Part shown: positions 22,299-32,369 of the stretch, in pieces
Numbering within the stretch: position 1 is the first letter of the stretch
Layout of the letters: the number at the start of each line of letters is the position of its first letter
NCBI RefSeq assembly: GCF_000003815.2
Contig: NC_049979.1
Span: 4,929,305-4,970,377, forward strand
Source: Branchiostoma floridae
Lineage: Eukaryota; Chordata; Leptocardii; Amphioxiformes; Branchiostomatidae
Direction: 5' to 3'
Length of the DNA: 41,073 bases
The notes under the pieces: generated by a model
Database searches by the model: none
What the model was told of the DNA's origin: nothing
The model's input: only the letters and a program-made list of their open reading frames with translations
Program-made: the position numbers and the translations under genes

Positions 22299-23600
22299 TT
22301 GGACTCAACAGTTGCAAGTCCCTTAAAAAACATCGCATATCCTCCGTCTTACCCCATTAATCTCAAAGGACCGTACAAAGACCTTAACGGAGCCGACAGG
22401 CCCGGGATGACACTGCGGCGGAGACGTATGGCTTCATTTCTGATGGTTAATATTCCGTCCCAGCACCCAATGATCCCCGTCACCCCCGGCCACCTGACCC
22501 GGGGTGAATCAGCCTTCACCATCTCCACAACCTGCCATTTAGATCCTACAACAGATTACAGGGCAAACATACCAAATATAGACAGTGGATCGCACTTACC
22601 AGAACATACAGTTGTCTTAAACAGTATATAATACATATACCATATAGAAAGATTTCTGCCACACATCTGATTTCCAGACTTATTCTTCAATATTTCCTTT
22701 ACAAATATTTCTCTCTATCATGTTTTAATTTTCCTATGTACTTCTACATTAATCAAGTATAAAAACATGTTTGAAAATCATGATTCCCATGATATATATA
22801 CAATGTACAATGTATATGATTATGCATTATGTACTATATCTATATACATTATCTCCATGTTAAAGTCATTCATGTCAAAATCAGTCTGATACACCCTAAC
22901 ACTGCATACCACCTGTTTGCATCTGGTTCGTCATATCTCTGCTGTCCGTCCCTCCCTAACTACTGCATAATTGAACCTGGAGACCTCGATAAGGTATCAC
23001 CGTTATTCTTGGCAGACATGTTCCATTCTACGGCCTGCGTGAGGCATTCTAAATCCTGCGCTACCCTCCCAGAGGAATGTGAGGAGGAGGAATAACTCAG
23101 CTGGTTTCGGTACTCCCAGCAACCCGACAATTTTCTCAGGACAACCTTGTTGTACAGGAAAATTACATGGCAGCGCGAGAACACGGGCAAGAACAGTTGT
23201 AGATATTCGCGCAGAACGGGAACGTACGGTTTTAAAAAGAGCGTAGGATCGCGAAGATCTGGCCTTTTGACCCGTCCTGGCTGCGATGCGGATCATTCAT
23301 CCTCCGGTTAATTTAGTCCGGCACACCTGGGGAACTTTTCCATTCAAAATTTACATCCAGCTCCCCATTCTTCCATTTCCCATTAATATTACAATGTACA
23401 ATCAATGCTGCCACAATTTTCCGATAACCTCATCTACTTTCCCGATCTTAATGGCGTGATCCCCCGCATTGATTACTGATGGCTGCTGCATAAAAGTTGT
23501 AAATGACCCGTCCATAATAATGTTCCTTTTAGCATCATCACAAATTATCTCATCTGGCGGAATGTGACTCTCAAAGACTGTTGCCATTCATTTAATTGAC
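22299..23600. promoter_or_regulatory. Candidate unique, CpG-containing regulatory tract downstream of CCSAP
   Basis: Three segments differ in texture from the surrounding AT-rich DNA: 22370-22520, 23165-23300 and 23402-23590. They are complex, rich in CpG (for example TCGCGAAG, ATTCGCGCAG) and free of transposon signatures. The third also keeps a 61-codon minus-strand frame beginning with ATG, but it resembles no protein I know. I infer possible conserved non-coding elements or an unrecognised exon; nothing here proves function. Confidence 0.25.
23591..23596 (-). promoter_or_regulatory. Candidate CCSAP poly(A) signal ATTAAA
   Basis: ATTAAA on the minus strand lies about 340 bases past the CCSAP stop codon. 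It is the commonest variant signal and the distance is plausible, but other sites farther downstream are possible. Confidence 0.3.
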
Positions 23601-23787
23601 AACAGTTGTGTCTAGTACTTTGCGTCTCTTCTGTCTGCAGTCTGCATTGACTTGCCAATTTGCAGCTAACAGTTTTGGCAGCCTCTTGAACTTCTCTGTC
23701 CTGTAAGTTAAAAAGGTGTCTTGCTGTTACCAAGGAGGTTGAAAGAGGGGCTGTTACTGACAGTGTGGGCACCCCTGTCAGACAGCA

Positions 23788-23947
23788 GACTGGGGTAGCC
23801 ACCCTGAAATCATTTTCCGTCCCCCGTGTTCTATCTCTACCTATCGATTTTTGTCCGTCACAGAGGATGGAATGGGCAATTTTTTTTCGGTCCCTAGCTG
23901 CAAAATTCCGTCAAAGGAGGGAAGAACGGGTGCTGATTACAACCCTG
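23788..23947 (-). mobile_element. Shortened hAT-like MITE abutting the CCSAP coding end
   Basis: Read on the minus strand it begins CAGGGTTGTAATCAGCACCCG, matching the end of the complete copy at 35611-35921 (there CAGGGTTGTGGCCAGCACCCG). It then shows TTTTGCAGCTAGGGACCG and finishes with a GATTTCAGGGTGGCTAC-type end. At 160 bp it is about half family length, so it carries an internal deletion. No 8-bp duplication is visible, which suggests age. Its first bases supply the CCSAP stop codon. Confidence 0.8.
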
Positions 23948-24125
23948 GTTGGTAGTTGCTCTGGTATTCTGTCCTCCACTGCGAGCTGTCGGACTTGGAC
24001 GGCGGGAGGGTTGTGCGGCTCCTGGACAGCGCCACCCGTTTCTGCGCATCTCTGTGTCTGGCTTCCAGCGCCGCCCTGACCTGCATCTCTCGTCTGCGCA
24101 GCGCTCGCAGGGCCGAGAGGTACAC
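23937..24125 (-). CDS. CCSAP: CCSAP, last coding exon
   Basis: CCSAP binds microtubules and localises to centrioles, cilia and spindle poles. On the minus strand the exon starts after TTGTTGTTGCCAG (acceptor AG ending at 24126) in phase 0. It encodes VYLSALRALRRREMQVRAAL, then a basic Arg-rich helix, RVALSRSRTT, a Ser/Pro-rich linker and SSQWRTEYQSNYQPGL-stop. This parallels the vertebrate C-terminus: a SALRAK basic coiled segment, then a W-x-TEY-x-x-x-Y tail. The spacing between the SALRA and WxTEY motifs is similar in both. The last codons (two bases of Pro, then Gly, Leu, TAA) come from the end of a hAT-like MITE. The position, convergent to Rab4, agrees with the human locus. The family assignment is from memory of the vertebrate protein. 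Confidence 0.82.
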   Translation of the reverse strand: MYLSALRALRRREMQVRAALEARHRDAQKRVALSRSRTTLPPSKSDSSQWRTEYQSNYQPGL

Positions 24126-24323
24126 CTGGCAACAACAACAAACACAAACTGTCAAACTTTCAGACACATTAGGACTTTAAATGATGTAAACTATGTAAAT
24201 GTCATCTCTGTTATATACTTTGTCTGACCCATGCCTCATCCCTCATGACCTCAATGGAAAGTGACCTGCAGGTCAATTTGAGCTTTCATGACTAAACAAA
24301 GGTTCAAACAAACAAAACAACCC
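24126..24323 (-). other. CCSAP intron, proximal part
   Basis: Intron sequence directly upstream of the last CCSAP exon. It includes the GTTGTTGTTGCCAG acceptor region and no other feature. Confidence 0.6.
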
Positions 24324-24651
24324 AACTTGAAAGTTCATCTGTGTTGGTAGAAGTCATTCTTGAACCAGTTTACCGGTAACTGTAATATCCAACACAAAAA
24401 TTGGACTCGCCCAAAGTTCGACAGCACCAGTCTTTGTCAAGAAATGAACAATCCACTGCTGCCGTGACGTCACGTTATGCAGAGACGGGGGTCGCCATAA
24501 ACTTCCTGTAACTTATGATACACTGCTCACTGAGTCACATGTCCTATCTGCATAATGTCACGACAAGATAAAGACTGTCGCTGTTCAGTAGAAAATTTGG
24601 GTGATGATTCCAATTTTTGTGTTGGATATTACAGTTAAATCAGTTCAAGAA
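24324..24651. repeat. Palindromic foldback element, long form
   Basis: The outer arms TTCTTGAACCAGTTTA and GTAACTGTAATATCCAACAC face a right arm ending GGATATTACAGTTAAATCAG. Inner arm segments continue the palindrome (ACAGCACCAGTCTTTGTC against AAAGACTGTCGCTGTTCAG). A unique centre of about 130 bases contains TGACGTCA. The left flank ACTTGAAAGTTCATCTGTGT is shared with the short form at 11158-11344. This copy appears to be the fuller version and lies in a CCSAP intron. Confidence 0.88.
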
Positions 24652-25628
24652 CACCTCAACAGCTCCACCTCATCTTCATTAAAACAGCTGAAGGGCCCCG
24701 AATGTCCCCTCGACATTGGCCAGAGGAAAGCACTTTGATTTATCAATTTTTCAACAGCAGATACCATCAGTATGTACTGATTGGGCCGGCCTCGCCCATG
24801 CTGCTTGCTCCAGGCCCATACCTCCCATATCTCGCTAGTGCCAGCATTAAGGGCCAGCTGTTAGAACTTAATTCCTTCCTGACAACAAGATAAGAGATGA
24901 GAACAACCAAAATAGATAATACCGTATTTGGTAGAGCCTACCAGTGAACGATGTCTTTCTGGCAGAGCTTGACTCAGTCAACATCCACAAGTTTTTATGT
25001 ACCCTACAAGAAATAGGCATCATCCACATTTGTGTAGTTTCTTTCTTTTTTTTTGTCCTCTCTTTCCACCACTGAGCAGTATCATCAGTAGTTGGTAAGT
25101 TCCAGACCTTGCAGACCTACCGACACTTTCACCGTCAAGGCTGTCGCCTGACCTAGTTCCTCATCAGGTCACCAGTTAAATACTTGTACTGCCATCCACA
25201 AAGCTTTTATACACAAAATATTCCATATTATTTCTTTATTTAGATTTTTCACAGAGGGGAGGGCAAACCGGTACAAAATGCACCTTTGAAGGCTGCCTTT
25301 TCACTCCTTCCATCCCAAAATTCTGAACTTTTTGACACGGAATGGATCAATTTGTATTTTTGTATAAGCCCAAAATGACAAATTTGGCAACGAAAATTAG
25401 CATCGTGGGCTTCCAAACAATGAATGGGACAGAAACAATTTTAAAAGCTTGAGAGCTTTACAATGCCTGGAGCAAATCTTCATGCCTGATCTCTGATCAA
25501 AACATTTACTGAGGACTGACTGCCCCATTTCTCATTCAAACTGTTCCTGGAAATGTTACCATTTCTAAGCAGTCCACTTTTCTCAATGCTAATGACTATG
25601 GACTGTAGTCTGGATGCCAGTCTACCTT
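24652..25628 (-). other. CCSAP intron, nothing recognised
   Basis: Intron sequence with no exon or element boundary that I can support. Confidence 0.5.
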
Positions 25629-25967
25629 CAGGGTTGGACAAGTCCACTAGCCCGATTGTCCTGGGCAATGAAAGTGCCCATAGGGCAAGTACATGTCCTA
25701 CCCTACTTACCCAATCGGGCAAGTAAGAATTTCCAACAGTGAGATTTTGATATACTTGTAACTTTTTTCACAGTTATGGTATCAAGCATTGGTCGACACA
25801 GAAGAATCAGAGGCAGTGTTAAAAAAATTCCATTGCTGGAAGTGAAAATGCCCCCCAAAAAAATGTCATCTAAATTTGGGGCAAGTGAAAATTTGGTTTG
25901 GGCAAGTCAATTTTTTAAGTACTTGCCCAATAGGACAAGTGAATTTTAGAAAACTTGTCCAACCCTG
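25629..25967. mobile_element. hAT-like MITE, CAGGGTTGGACAAGT family
   Basis: Perfect inverted ends CAGGGTTGGACAAGT and ACTTGTCCAACCCTG enclose 339 bp with mirrored GGGCAAGT / ACTTGCCC motifs and the family core GGTCGACACAGAAGA. The flanking octamers (TCTACCTT / TAGTGTTC) do not match, so the duplication has decayed or flanks were rearranged. No coding. Confidence 0.88.
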
Positions 25968-27229
25968 TAGTGTTCTGTCCATTCTCACTGATCAGTGAGA
26001 ACAGACTAACTCAAACAAGGCTGGCATCCACCATCCAAGCTGTAAGGACTATTCAGTGTTGGGAAAACTGCTGACAGCACGGGCCCATGGGAATCCGACA
26101 GGTGGTTTCTGCAGAACTCCCTTCTCCTATTAAACCATTGTACAAAATGATGCACATTCCTGGATGGTTGTCAGGCACAGGTATGCACACAGCCTGTCTC
26201 CAATTACCACACCAGTACCAAACTACTGACAGTGCAGTTTTGGCTTCAGCGAGGGTGATGGTAAGAGAGCGTTGCCTTGTCATCACCAGGGCGCACTGAG
26301 GCACCAAATGGCTTGAAACATGCCAACTCCGCTGGCACCTTTTCCTTTACCGATGTAATTTGACACCATTGCGAGGACTTGCCAGGTTGGCTGAAATGTA
26401 ATTATAACACGAGCCACATTATTTTCCCCGGGCCAAAATTGCCGAGCAATGTTCCCAAATGGAGCTGAGGACAATGTGGTAGCTCCCAGTGATGGCAAAG
26501 GGATCCTGGGAAAATTGCTTTTACCCGAAAGTTTTCTGCAAACTGGATTTGATGTATTTCTAATTGTACAGTGTAGACCATTTCCTATAGAGCACACATA
26601 GTTGTCATTTGCCAGTAAAGCAAGTTCAAAGACGACGTCTTGGACATCTTCGATCTCCCGTGGAGAAGATTTTGTTCATCGGTGAGCATCAGTGACAGAC
26701 TTTGGCACCTGGATGAGAAGAACATCCCACCCAGATAAAGATAGCTGCCAACCAGCCCAAACACCTTGAGCATGACGAACAGACCATAGAGACACATGGA
26801 CTTACGCAGACACCCTGTTTTCTGTGGGGTTCAGAGATTGTGATTGTCTCATAAATCACAGGCGGCCACACTCACCAGACACCATATGTTTCACTGCAAA
26901 AGTCTCGTCTATCCCGAGGAAATCGAAGTGCAAGACAAAGTGTCTTTAGAAAAAAATAATAACCCATACCAAGATTTATAGACCATGCCCTAGTGGAGTT
27001 GGGGAGTTGAGAGCAAAAAGTAGATTGGCCAGTTTTCTTCCCCTCTGACCCTGACCTAACAGCATATATCAATGTTGATGATGAATCTACCATTAGACGA
27101 CAGATGACAAATTGCTTTCACAAGTAGATCAACAATATACTAGTATTATGTGACAACGCATAATTTATTGTTAAATCCCATAAGCAGGATTAAAAGTTTT
27201 TAATCTTTTAAGATTTAAAAGTGACCAAC
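25968..27229 (-). other. CCSAP intron with a complex unique tract
   Basis: This is the rest of the intron between the two recognised CCSAP exons. About 26050-26560 is non-repetitive, of balanced composition and has short frames on both strands but no protein family signature. It contains motif-rich text such as AATGTAATTATAACACGAGC. I cannot assign a function; an enhancer or an unrecognised exon is possible. Confidence 0.35.
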
Positions 27230-27447
27230 CTCCTCATTATCCCTGACAGATGCCCTGACGTTGAAGGTCCTCTTGTCGCCGGTGACCCTCTCCCTGTCCC
27301 CCTGCCCGTAAGGCAGGAACGGCGGATTGAGTGGCGGGCGCTGAGGTGGTGGCTTCCTTCTCACGGGAGCGCTGATCGGTCGTGACGGTCTGGCCTTGGT
27401 CGAGATCACTCTGGTCTTACCAAGGCTCGCTCGAGTTGGCTTGGCCT
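27230..27447 (-). CDS. CCSAP: CCSAP, internal coding exon
   Basis: On the minus strand a CTTCTCTTGCAG acceptor (AG at 27449-27448) opens a 218-base exon that ends in GAG before a GTTGGT donor (27229). The reading frame is continuous through a basic, Pro-rich stretch (RPISAPVRRKPPPQRPP) to NPPFLPYGQGDRERVTGDKR and TFNVRASVRDNEE. It joins in phase 0 to VYLSALRA of the last exon. The PF-x-x-YG-x-G ... G-x-K-x-x-NV-x-AS pattern matches the conserved block just ahead of SALRA in vertebrate CCSAP. The first codon is split (x|AG). The conserved N-terminal block of CCSAP (SEYMKRY, RRLLEQAH) was looked for upstream and not found in the window, so the gene is partial here. Confidence 0.78.
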
Positions 27448-27763
27448 CTGCAAGAGAAGAGTATCATAAAGCGATTATCTTTAGTTCTGGGGAAAAAAGA
27501 ATGCATTTTGTCTGTCAATGTTTTACATGTTTCCTACATGTGCTTGGCAGTTGAAGCCTAACATATGCCAGATCCAACTTAACAGGCTATTTTGTCAAAA
27601 CTCCCAAGTTCATTCTGTTATTATCAAACAGCCTCTCTACTAAGATAACCTAAGTAAAAACAAGTCTATGGGCAAATAAATATCAGGGAACTTGGACCAT
27701 TCAATTGACAAGTGTTGCACACCCTTCCTGCTCCATATAACCCTTCATCACAAATCAAATCTA

Positions 27764-28248
27764 CAGTCAAACCTGCCCGAGCGACCACCTCTTCTCAGCG
27801 ACCACCTGGCCATTTCGACCGCTTTTTCTCGGTCCCGATTTATTTTCCCATTGACGTAAGCATTAAGCGACCTTTTCTCAACGACCACCTGGCCAACGCG
27901 ACCGCGACCGGCCCAAATTGGGACCCATAACGACCGCATCATTTTCAAAATTGAGGTTTTCATCGATTTTTAATGATAACTAGCGCGATTTTGTGCCGAA
28001 ATCGGCCAGTTTGCATCGGATTTTGGGGTTAAATTTACAGTTTACAGTCTGCATGTTGTATCTGGCATTAAAGACCTCGCTTCTTTGCGTGCGTGCAGTG
28101 TGCTTGCTATTTGCCATTTAACACAACGGAAACCATTTATACTTTGCATCGGGCATGTTTTGAGTTGATACTCTTCTCAGCGACCACCTGTCCAAATCGA
28201 CCGTTTTTTTCCGGTCCCCCGGGTGGTCGTCTTGGGCAGGTTTGACTG
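27764..28248. mobile_element. TA-flanked, pogo/Tigger-like MITE
   Basis: The ends CAGTCAAACCTGCCCGAGCG and the complement of GTCTTGGGCAGGTTTGACTG are flanked by TA (27762-27763, 28249-28250). Besides the inverted ends, a subterminal block, CTCTTCTCAGCGACCACCTG onward, occurs in direct orientation at 27789-27840 and 28171-28222, with a third weaker copy near 27873-27915. There is no transposase frame. The 485-bp size, CAGT start and TA duplication fit non-autonomous pogo-like elements. Confidence 0.88.
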
Positions 28249-28250
28249 TA

Positions 28251-28943
28251 CTAAAATATGAGAGGGACCCTTCCTTACACCAGTAGATTCTGACTGTTTG
28301 TTTCAGTTCTGAAAAAGTACCTGTAAGGGTCTTACAACTATATCTTCAGAACTGAAGCAAACATACTGGCAAATTCTTTACGTTAAGAGCGACTATTTCT
28401 GGTATGTCTGACCAACAAAAGTAAGAACCTATTGTTACAGGCAATACTACAAAAAAGCTCTCATCTCTTTTGTCCCAAAACGAAATGACTTAGTTTGATA
28501 GAGATGGTTTTCTTTAAACACTAACTTCAATTGATTTGTCCTTCCTTGATACATGCAGCTTGATTAATATCTGCCCCAGGCACTCATTTACCAATCTATG
28601 GTCAAGTATTGGACACGATAAGTATTGGGAGCTATAGGAGCTCCCCAGTAGTCCATTGGAACTGATATGCATCTTTTTCTATTGTCTAAAGTAGATATCA
28701 ATAAATATAGCCTCGTAAAAAAGAACATAATCCAGAACATGATACTTAATGGCATTTAGCTATTGCTGAGAGGATGCAATGCAGAGAAAAATCAATAATT
28801 TTCGGTAGATTTTCCATGCCATTGTAGTCTACTGCGCAATGGTAAGGAGAAAAATGATCAGTTTTCAACAGTGTAGCTATTAAAGAACCAATTATTCCAG
28901 TCAAGAAAACTTCTGGTCTTTGCTGCTCTGAATTTTTGTAATA
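28251..28943 (-). other. CCSAP 5' intron, nothing recognised
   Basis: AT-rich intron. No N-terminal CCSAP exon or element was recognised. Confidence 0.4.
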
Positions 28944-29111
28944 CAGTAGAAGCCAGTTAATTGCACAACGAATTAACGCACACTTCTGTTAACTGCACGG
29001 TGTACCAAAATCCCAAATCCATGCATTTCAGCTAGATAACTTTGCATTATAGCTGGATAATTGCACAAAATTCACTGACAAATAGGCCATGCAATTAAGC
29101 GGCTTCTACTG
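28944..29111. mobile_element. TA-type MITE with CAGTAGAAGCC ends
   Basis: The left end CAGTAGAAGCCAGTTAATTG and right end complement CAGTAGAAGCCGCTTAATTG face each other over 168 bp. TA precedes the left end (28942-28943); the right flank is AA, a likely mutated TA. The sequence pattern fits short pogo/Tigger-like elements. No coding. Confidence 0.82.
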
Positions 29112-31056
29112 AAGTTGGTTACTATCTTGTGTCAATGACAAATAACTCAAGTAGGAACATTTTGTCTATCATATCAGTCGAATGAAAAATAATCACAAAA
29201 CCCCCCAAGGACTTTACTTAGATGAAAAAATATTGTTTGTACACAATATGTGCAAAAAGTTGACAGAATTTTTCTGCACAGTCATTGAAACATGATTGAT
29301 TCATGAATTAAGAGTACAAGATGATCAGTCTGGAGATATATATACGCTCGTCGTGCGACGAATATGTCAACTCCACGTCTGCACTTAATATTCATCCCAA
29401 GTCACAAGTGGAACCGTTACATCTATATCGTTAATTGGTTTTGCAATTAACAATTTTCCGAGGGTGAAAGTGTTAATATGCAATAACATCATGTCTGTGG
29501 TCACTTGAGGGGAAAATTAGACGGTGCCGGTTTGAATTGTGATGCAGAACAGAACAGGAGAGAAGTGATGGGGAAGGAGGAATGAACTGTACAGCAGAAC
29601 AGGTGAACAGGAAGACTGGAATATACTCATTATGGGCAGACCATTTAACAGGCATGGAACCAGAGCTGGACACAGAACTGAAAAGATTCATACGGTTACT
29701 CATTGGAAAATTGTTTTGAGAACAGATGTTGGTATAACATGTTAAAAGTATGAGAAACTTTGGAATGACAAAAAACACTGTCTTATATTATAACAGATAA
29801 ACTTGGGGTAAAGTTGAAATCCTGATTACCTCAGGACTGGATGTTAGAATCTCCCTGATAAAGTCTCTGACATCAATGTCCACCTCAGACAAAAACACTG
29901 AACTTGACTGATATCTCCAGCATCAAACCTTTTAGTTTTACAACACATTTGGGCCATCTCTGTCAGAAATACCATGCCCCAAAGCAAAAGTGACCACTCC
30001 GGGCTTGGGACTGGACCGCTGAGCTAGGATTCAGGAGCCTTACCATATCATACCATCACAAGCTCAAAACTCAATGGAATGTTAGCTGCAGATTTCTCTA
30101 TTTAGCTTGGAGTCATCCAAAGCCATGTGGCACTGGCTGATGAACTGAGTGATATATTGTGTATATAGATGCCACAGATTGCAAAAAAATATCAGACCAT
30201 AGATATGAATGAAAAAAGTCGTCCAAACTCAAAGAAGATGTGAAAGAAAAAAGAAGATGTCAAAGAATAAAAATAAAGCATCTCTTATTGATAAACATTT
30301 CCTGTGTGTTTAGTCATTTCTACAACATTCCAGACTACCTAGATTTCATGATGGAAGCAACTTTTTATGCCTTTTTTTCTGCAACCTCGCGATGGATTTG
30401 GACTGCCCACAGAAAGTGATCCAATACTTTGATTAGTATGGCCTTACCGCAAAGAGACAGTTGAGAATTCGACAAACAACAAATAATTATGGATTAACTA
30501 AACTATACCTATTAACCAACACCAAATTGATTGGGAGTAACCCAAATTTTCAGCCATAAAGTTTAGTTAACCCATAGTGTCATTTACCAACACAGATGAA
30601 TTCTCATTGACTCATGCTAAAAAACAACAAATAACTTTGTTTTTTGTTCTTATGCACCAGGGAGTGCCAACTTCACATGGTGCATATATGGGACAGGAGA
30701 AAATGAGTACACAGAGAAGATGAATATCACATCAGCCTGTTTTCGTGATATTTCTCATTTAGAGTCGTTGACTGAGATGACAGATAAATCAGGCGTAGGT
30801 GCTAAGACGTTGGGAATGATTCACTCCAGTCACCGGCAACATCCATCATCGCAGAACAATTTTCTCCGGAACATTATGTCCTCTCCACTCGGGTTCCTGT
30901 GAGACTGAGTGGTAAGGACGTAATTTGGTTTGTTTGCGAAGGTCATCACACGGAAACTAGACGTTCTGGTCCCCTGGCCACCATCTCATCTACCTGCACC
31001 TGTCACGTCCGCGGCTGGTTAATATATGGACAGGCCACACCACACACACCGAGTCG
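29112..31056 (-). other. CCSAP 5' intron, mostly unrecognised
   Basis: No exon was recognised. A segment at about 29710-29825 resembles 31380-31462 (CAGATGTTGG-ATAACA, ACTTTGGAAT, AAAAACACTGTCTT, AAGTTGAAATCCTGAT), so part of this stretch is a dispersed or duplicated repeat. About 30720-30960 is a complex tract without repeat signatures. Confidence 0.4.
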
Positions 31057-31065
31057 GAGTTCCTT

Positions 31066-31268
31066 TACTATCCAAGCAGAGGTTAGCTCCGGATGTTTTT
31101 TAAAACGTCTTTTGAGTCGTTTTTATCGGGCTTTCTACTTTGTATTGTATCTTGTATTGTCAAAACAGCTGGCAAACTTCAAGAAATAATACAAAATAGA
31201 AAGCCCGATAAAAACGACTAAAAATGTTTTTAAAAAACAGATAGAGACTAACCTCTGCTTGGAGAGTA
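31066..31268. mobile_element. MITE with TACTnTCCAAGCAGAGG ends and 9-bp duplication
   Basis: GAGTTCCTT occurs at 31057-31065 and 31269-31277, a perfect 9-bp direct repeat. Between them are ends TACTATCCAAGCAGAGGTTA and TAACCTCTGCTTGGAGAGTA and an internal hairpin (TCGTTTTTATCGGGCTTTCT against AGAAAGCCCGATAAAAACGA). A 9-bp duplication is typical of the Mutator superfamily. At 203 bp it is non-autonomous. Same family as 14223-14500. Confidence 0.9.
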
Positions 31269-31305
31269 GAGTTCCTTACACTACATGCAGGGTGGTACAC
31301 AGGGT

Positions 31306-31465
31306 TCTAGTCAGGATCTTATTCATGCACAATGGTAATGATGGCGTGGAAGGGGGGGGGTCTTGGTCCTTTGGAACAGATGTTGGCATAACAACTTTGG
31401 AATTAAAAAAACACTGTCTTCTAACAGGAAAATCTGGGGTGAAGTTGAAATCCTGATGACCAATC
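31306..31465. repeat. Diverged duplicate of the 29.7 kb segment
   Basis: CAGATGTTGGCATAACA, ACTTTGGAAT, AAAAAACACTGTCTT and AAGTTGAAATCCTGAT appear in the same order as at 29710-29825. It is either a dispersed repeat or an old local duplication. Confidence 0.6.
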
Positions 31466-31625
31466 AATCAAAGTTGGAATGATAAGGATAAATGTGAGGG
31501 GACTTACTGTTACTCTGTTAACATTACATGTTACTTGACTTTCTGGTCAGTTTGGAGAGGCATATCATCGTTTTCATATTTGATTAGACATTTTTCAACA
31601 AGTAAATGAAAGCAAAAATACAACT

Positions 31626-31719
31626 TTGCTAGTTGAAAATTAGCGTAGTGGTCTTAATTTTAGCGTTGTGGTCGCAAATTATAGTGTAGTGGCCCGTTAT
31701 GCTAAAAATGCACTAGCAA
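31626..31719. mobile_element. Very short MITE-like inverted repeat
   Basis: TTGCTAGTTGAAAATTAGC at the left and, on the complement of the right, TTGCTAGTGCATTTTTAGC form imperfect inverted ends around 94 bp. Internal GTAGTGGTC / GTTGTGGTCGC / GTAGTGGCC repeats are also present. Target duplication not clear. Confidence 0.5.
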
Positions 31720-32369
31720 GAAGTTAGAATCATGGATGATGTGAAACCTTTTGATGAAAGATGTCAAGGGAAGTATGCAACATATCAAGGATTTCTATGT
31801 ACATCAGATGTTTTACCCTGAATGGGGTATATATAGTCTTTGGGAATCATCACGTAAAAAATTCTCCTAGTCTGCATCTCCCACCACCACAATCTCATCA
31901 TGGACTGTTCAGGTAGTCAGAGTTGAGGGAAAATTTCCCACTGCTGTGAAGAACAGCATCCATCAGACTGTAGCCTTGTGGGAAGAAAGTTCAGATGGTG
32001 CTGAAATGGCAGCAATAATTTATGGTCCAGGTGTTTCGGGGAGACTGATGGCACCAGCAGAAATTACCTCCATGACCCTTTAGATAGGGAGGTTGGGAAG
32101 ATGGCCTTCTGTACGGCGGTAATGGTACAAGTTTTGCACTCGGACGTGCCATAAACACGGCTCGTTATTGCCTGGCGTTTGACTGGGGAGACACGACATC
32201 TGCTGGAATTGAGCTGCCCGGGCCGATCGAGGATGAGGATGTCAATGGTGGTAATTCTCTAGCAGCACCGATGGGCACCATCAGTCATTTTGTCTCCTAA
32301 GATACAAGGGGCAATTTTTGACCGTAGAAATCTCCAGCTTAGCTGTGAACCACAACTTTTCCCTGCAGC
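31720..32369 (-). other. CCSAP 5' intron with a complex unique tract
   Basis: About 32000-32300 is non-repetitive with moderate CpG (TACGGCGGTAATGG, GCACTCGGACGTGCC, CCGGGCCGATCGAGG) and no open frame of note. It might be a regulatory element; there is no direct evidence. Confidence 0.3.

Noticed and set aside
23894-24227. Several other frames over the CCSAP last exon on both strands
   Set aside because: They are shadows of the GC-rich true exon; only the frame ending at 23937 matches CCSAP and joins in phase to the upstream exon.
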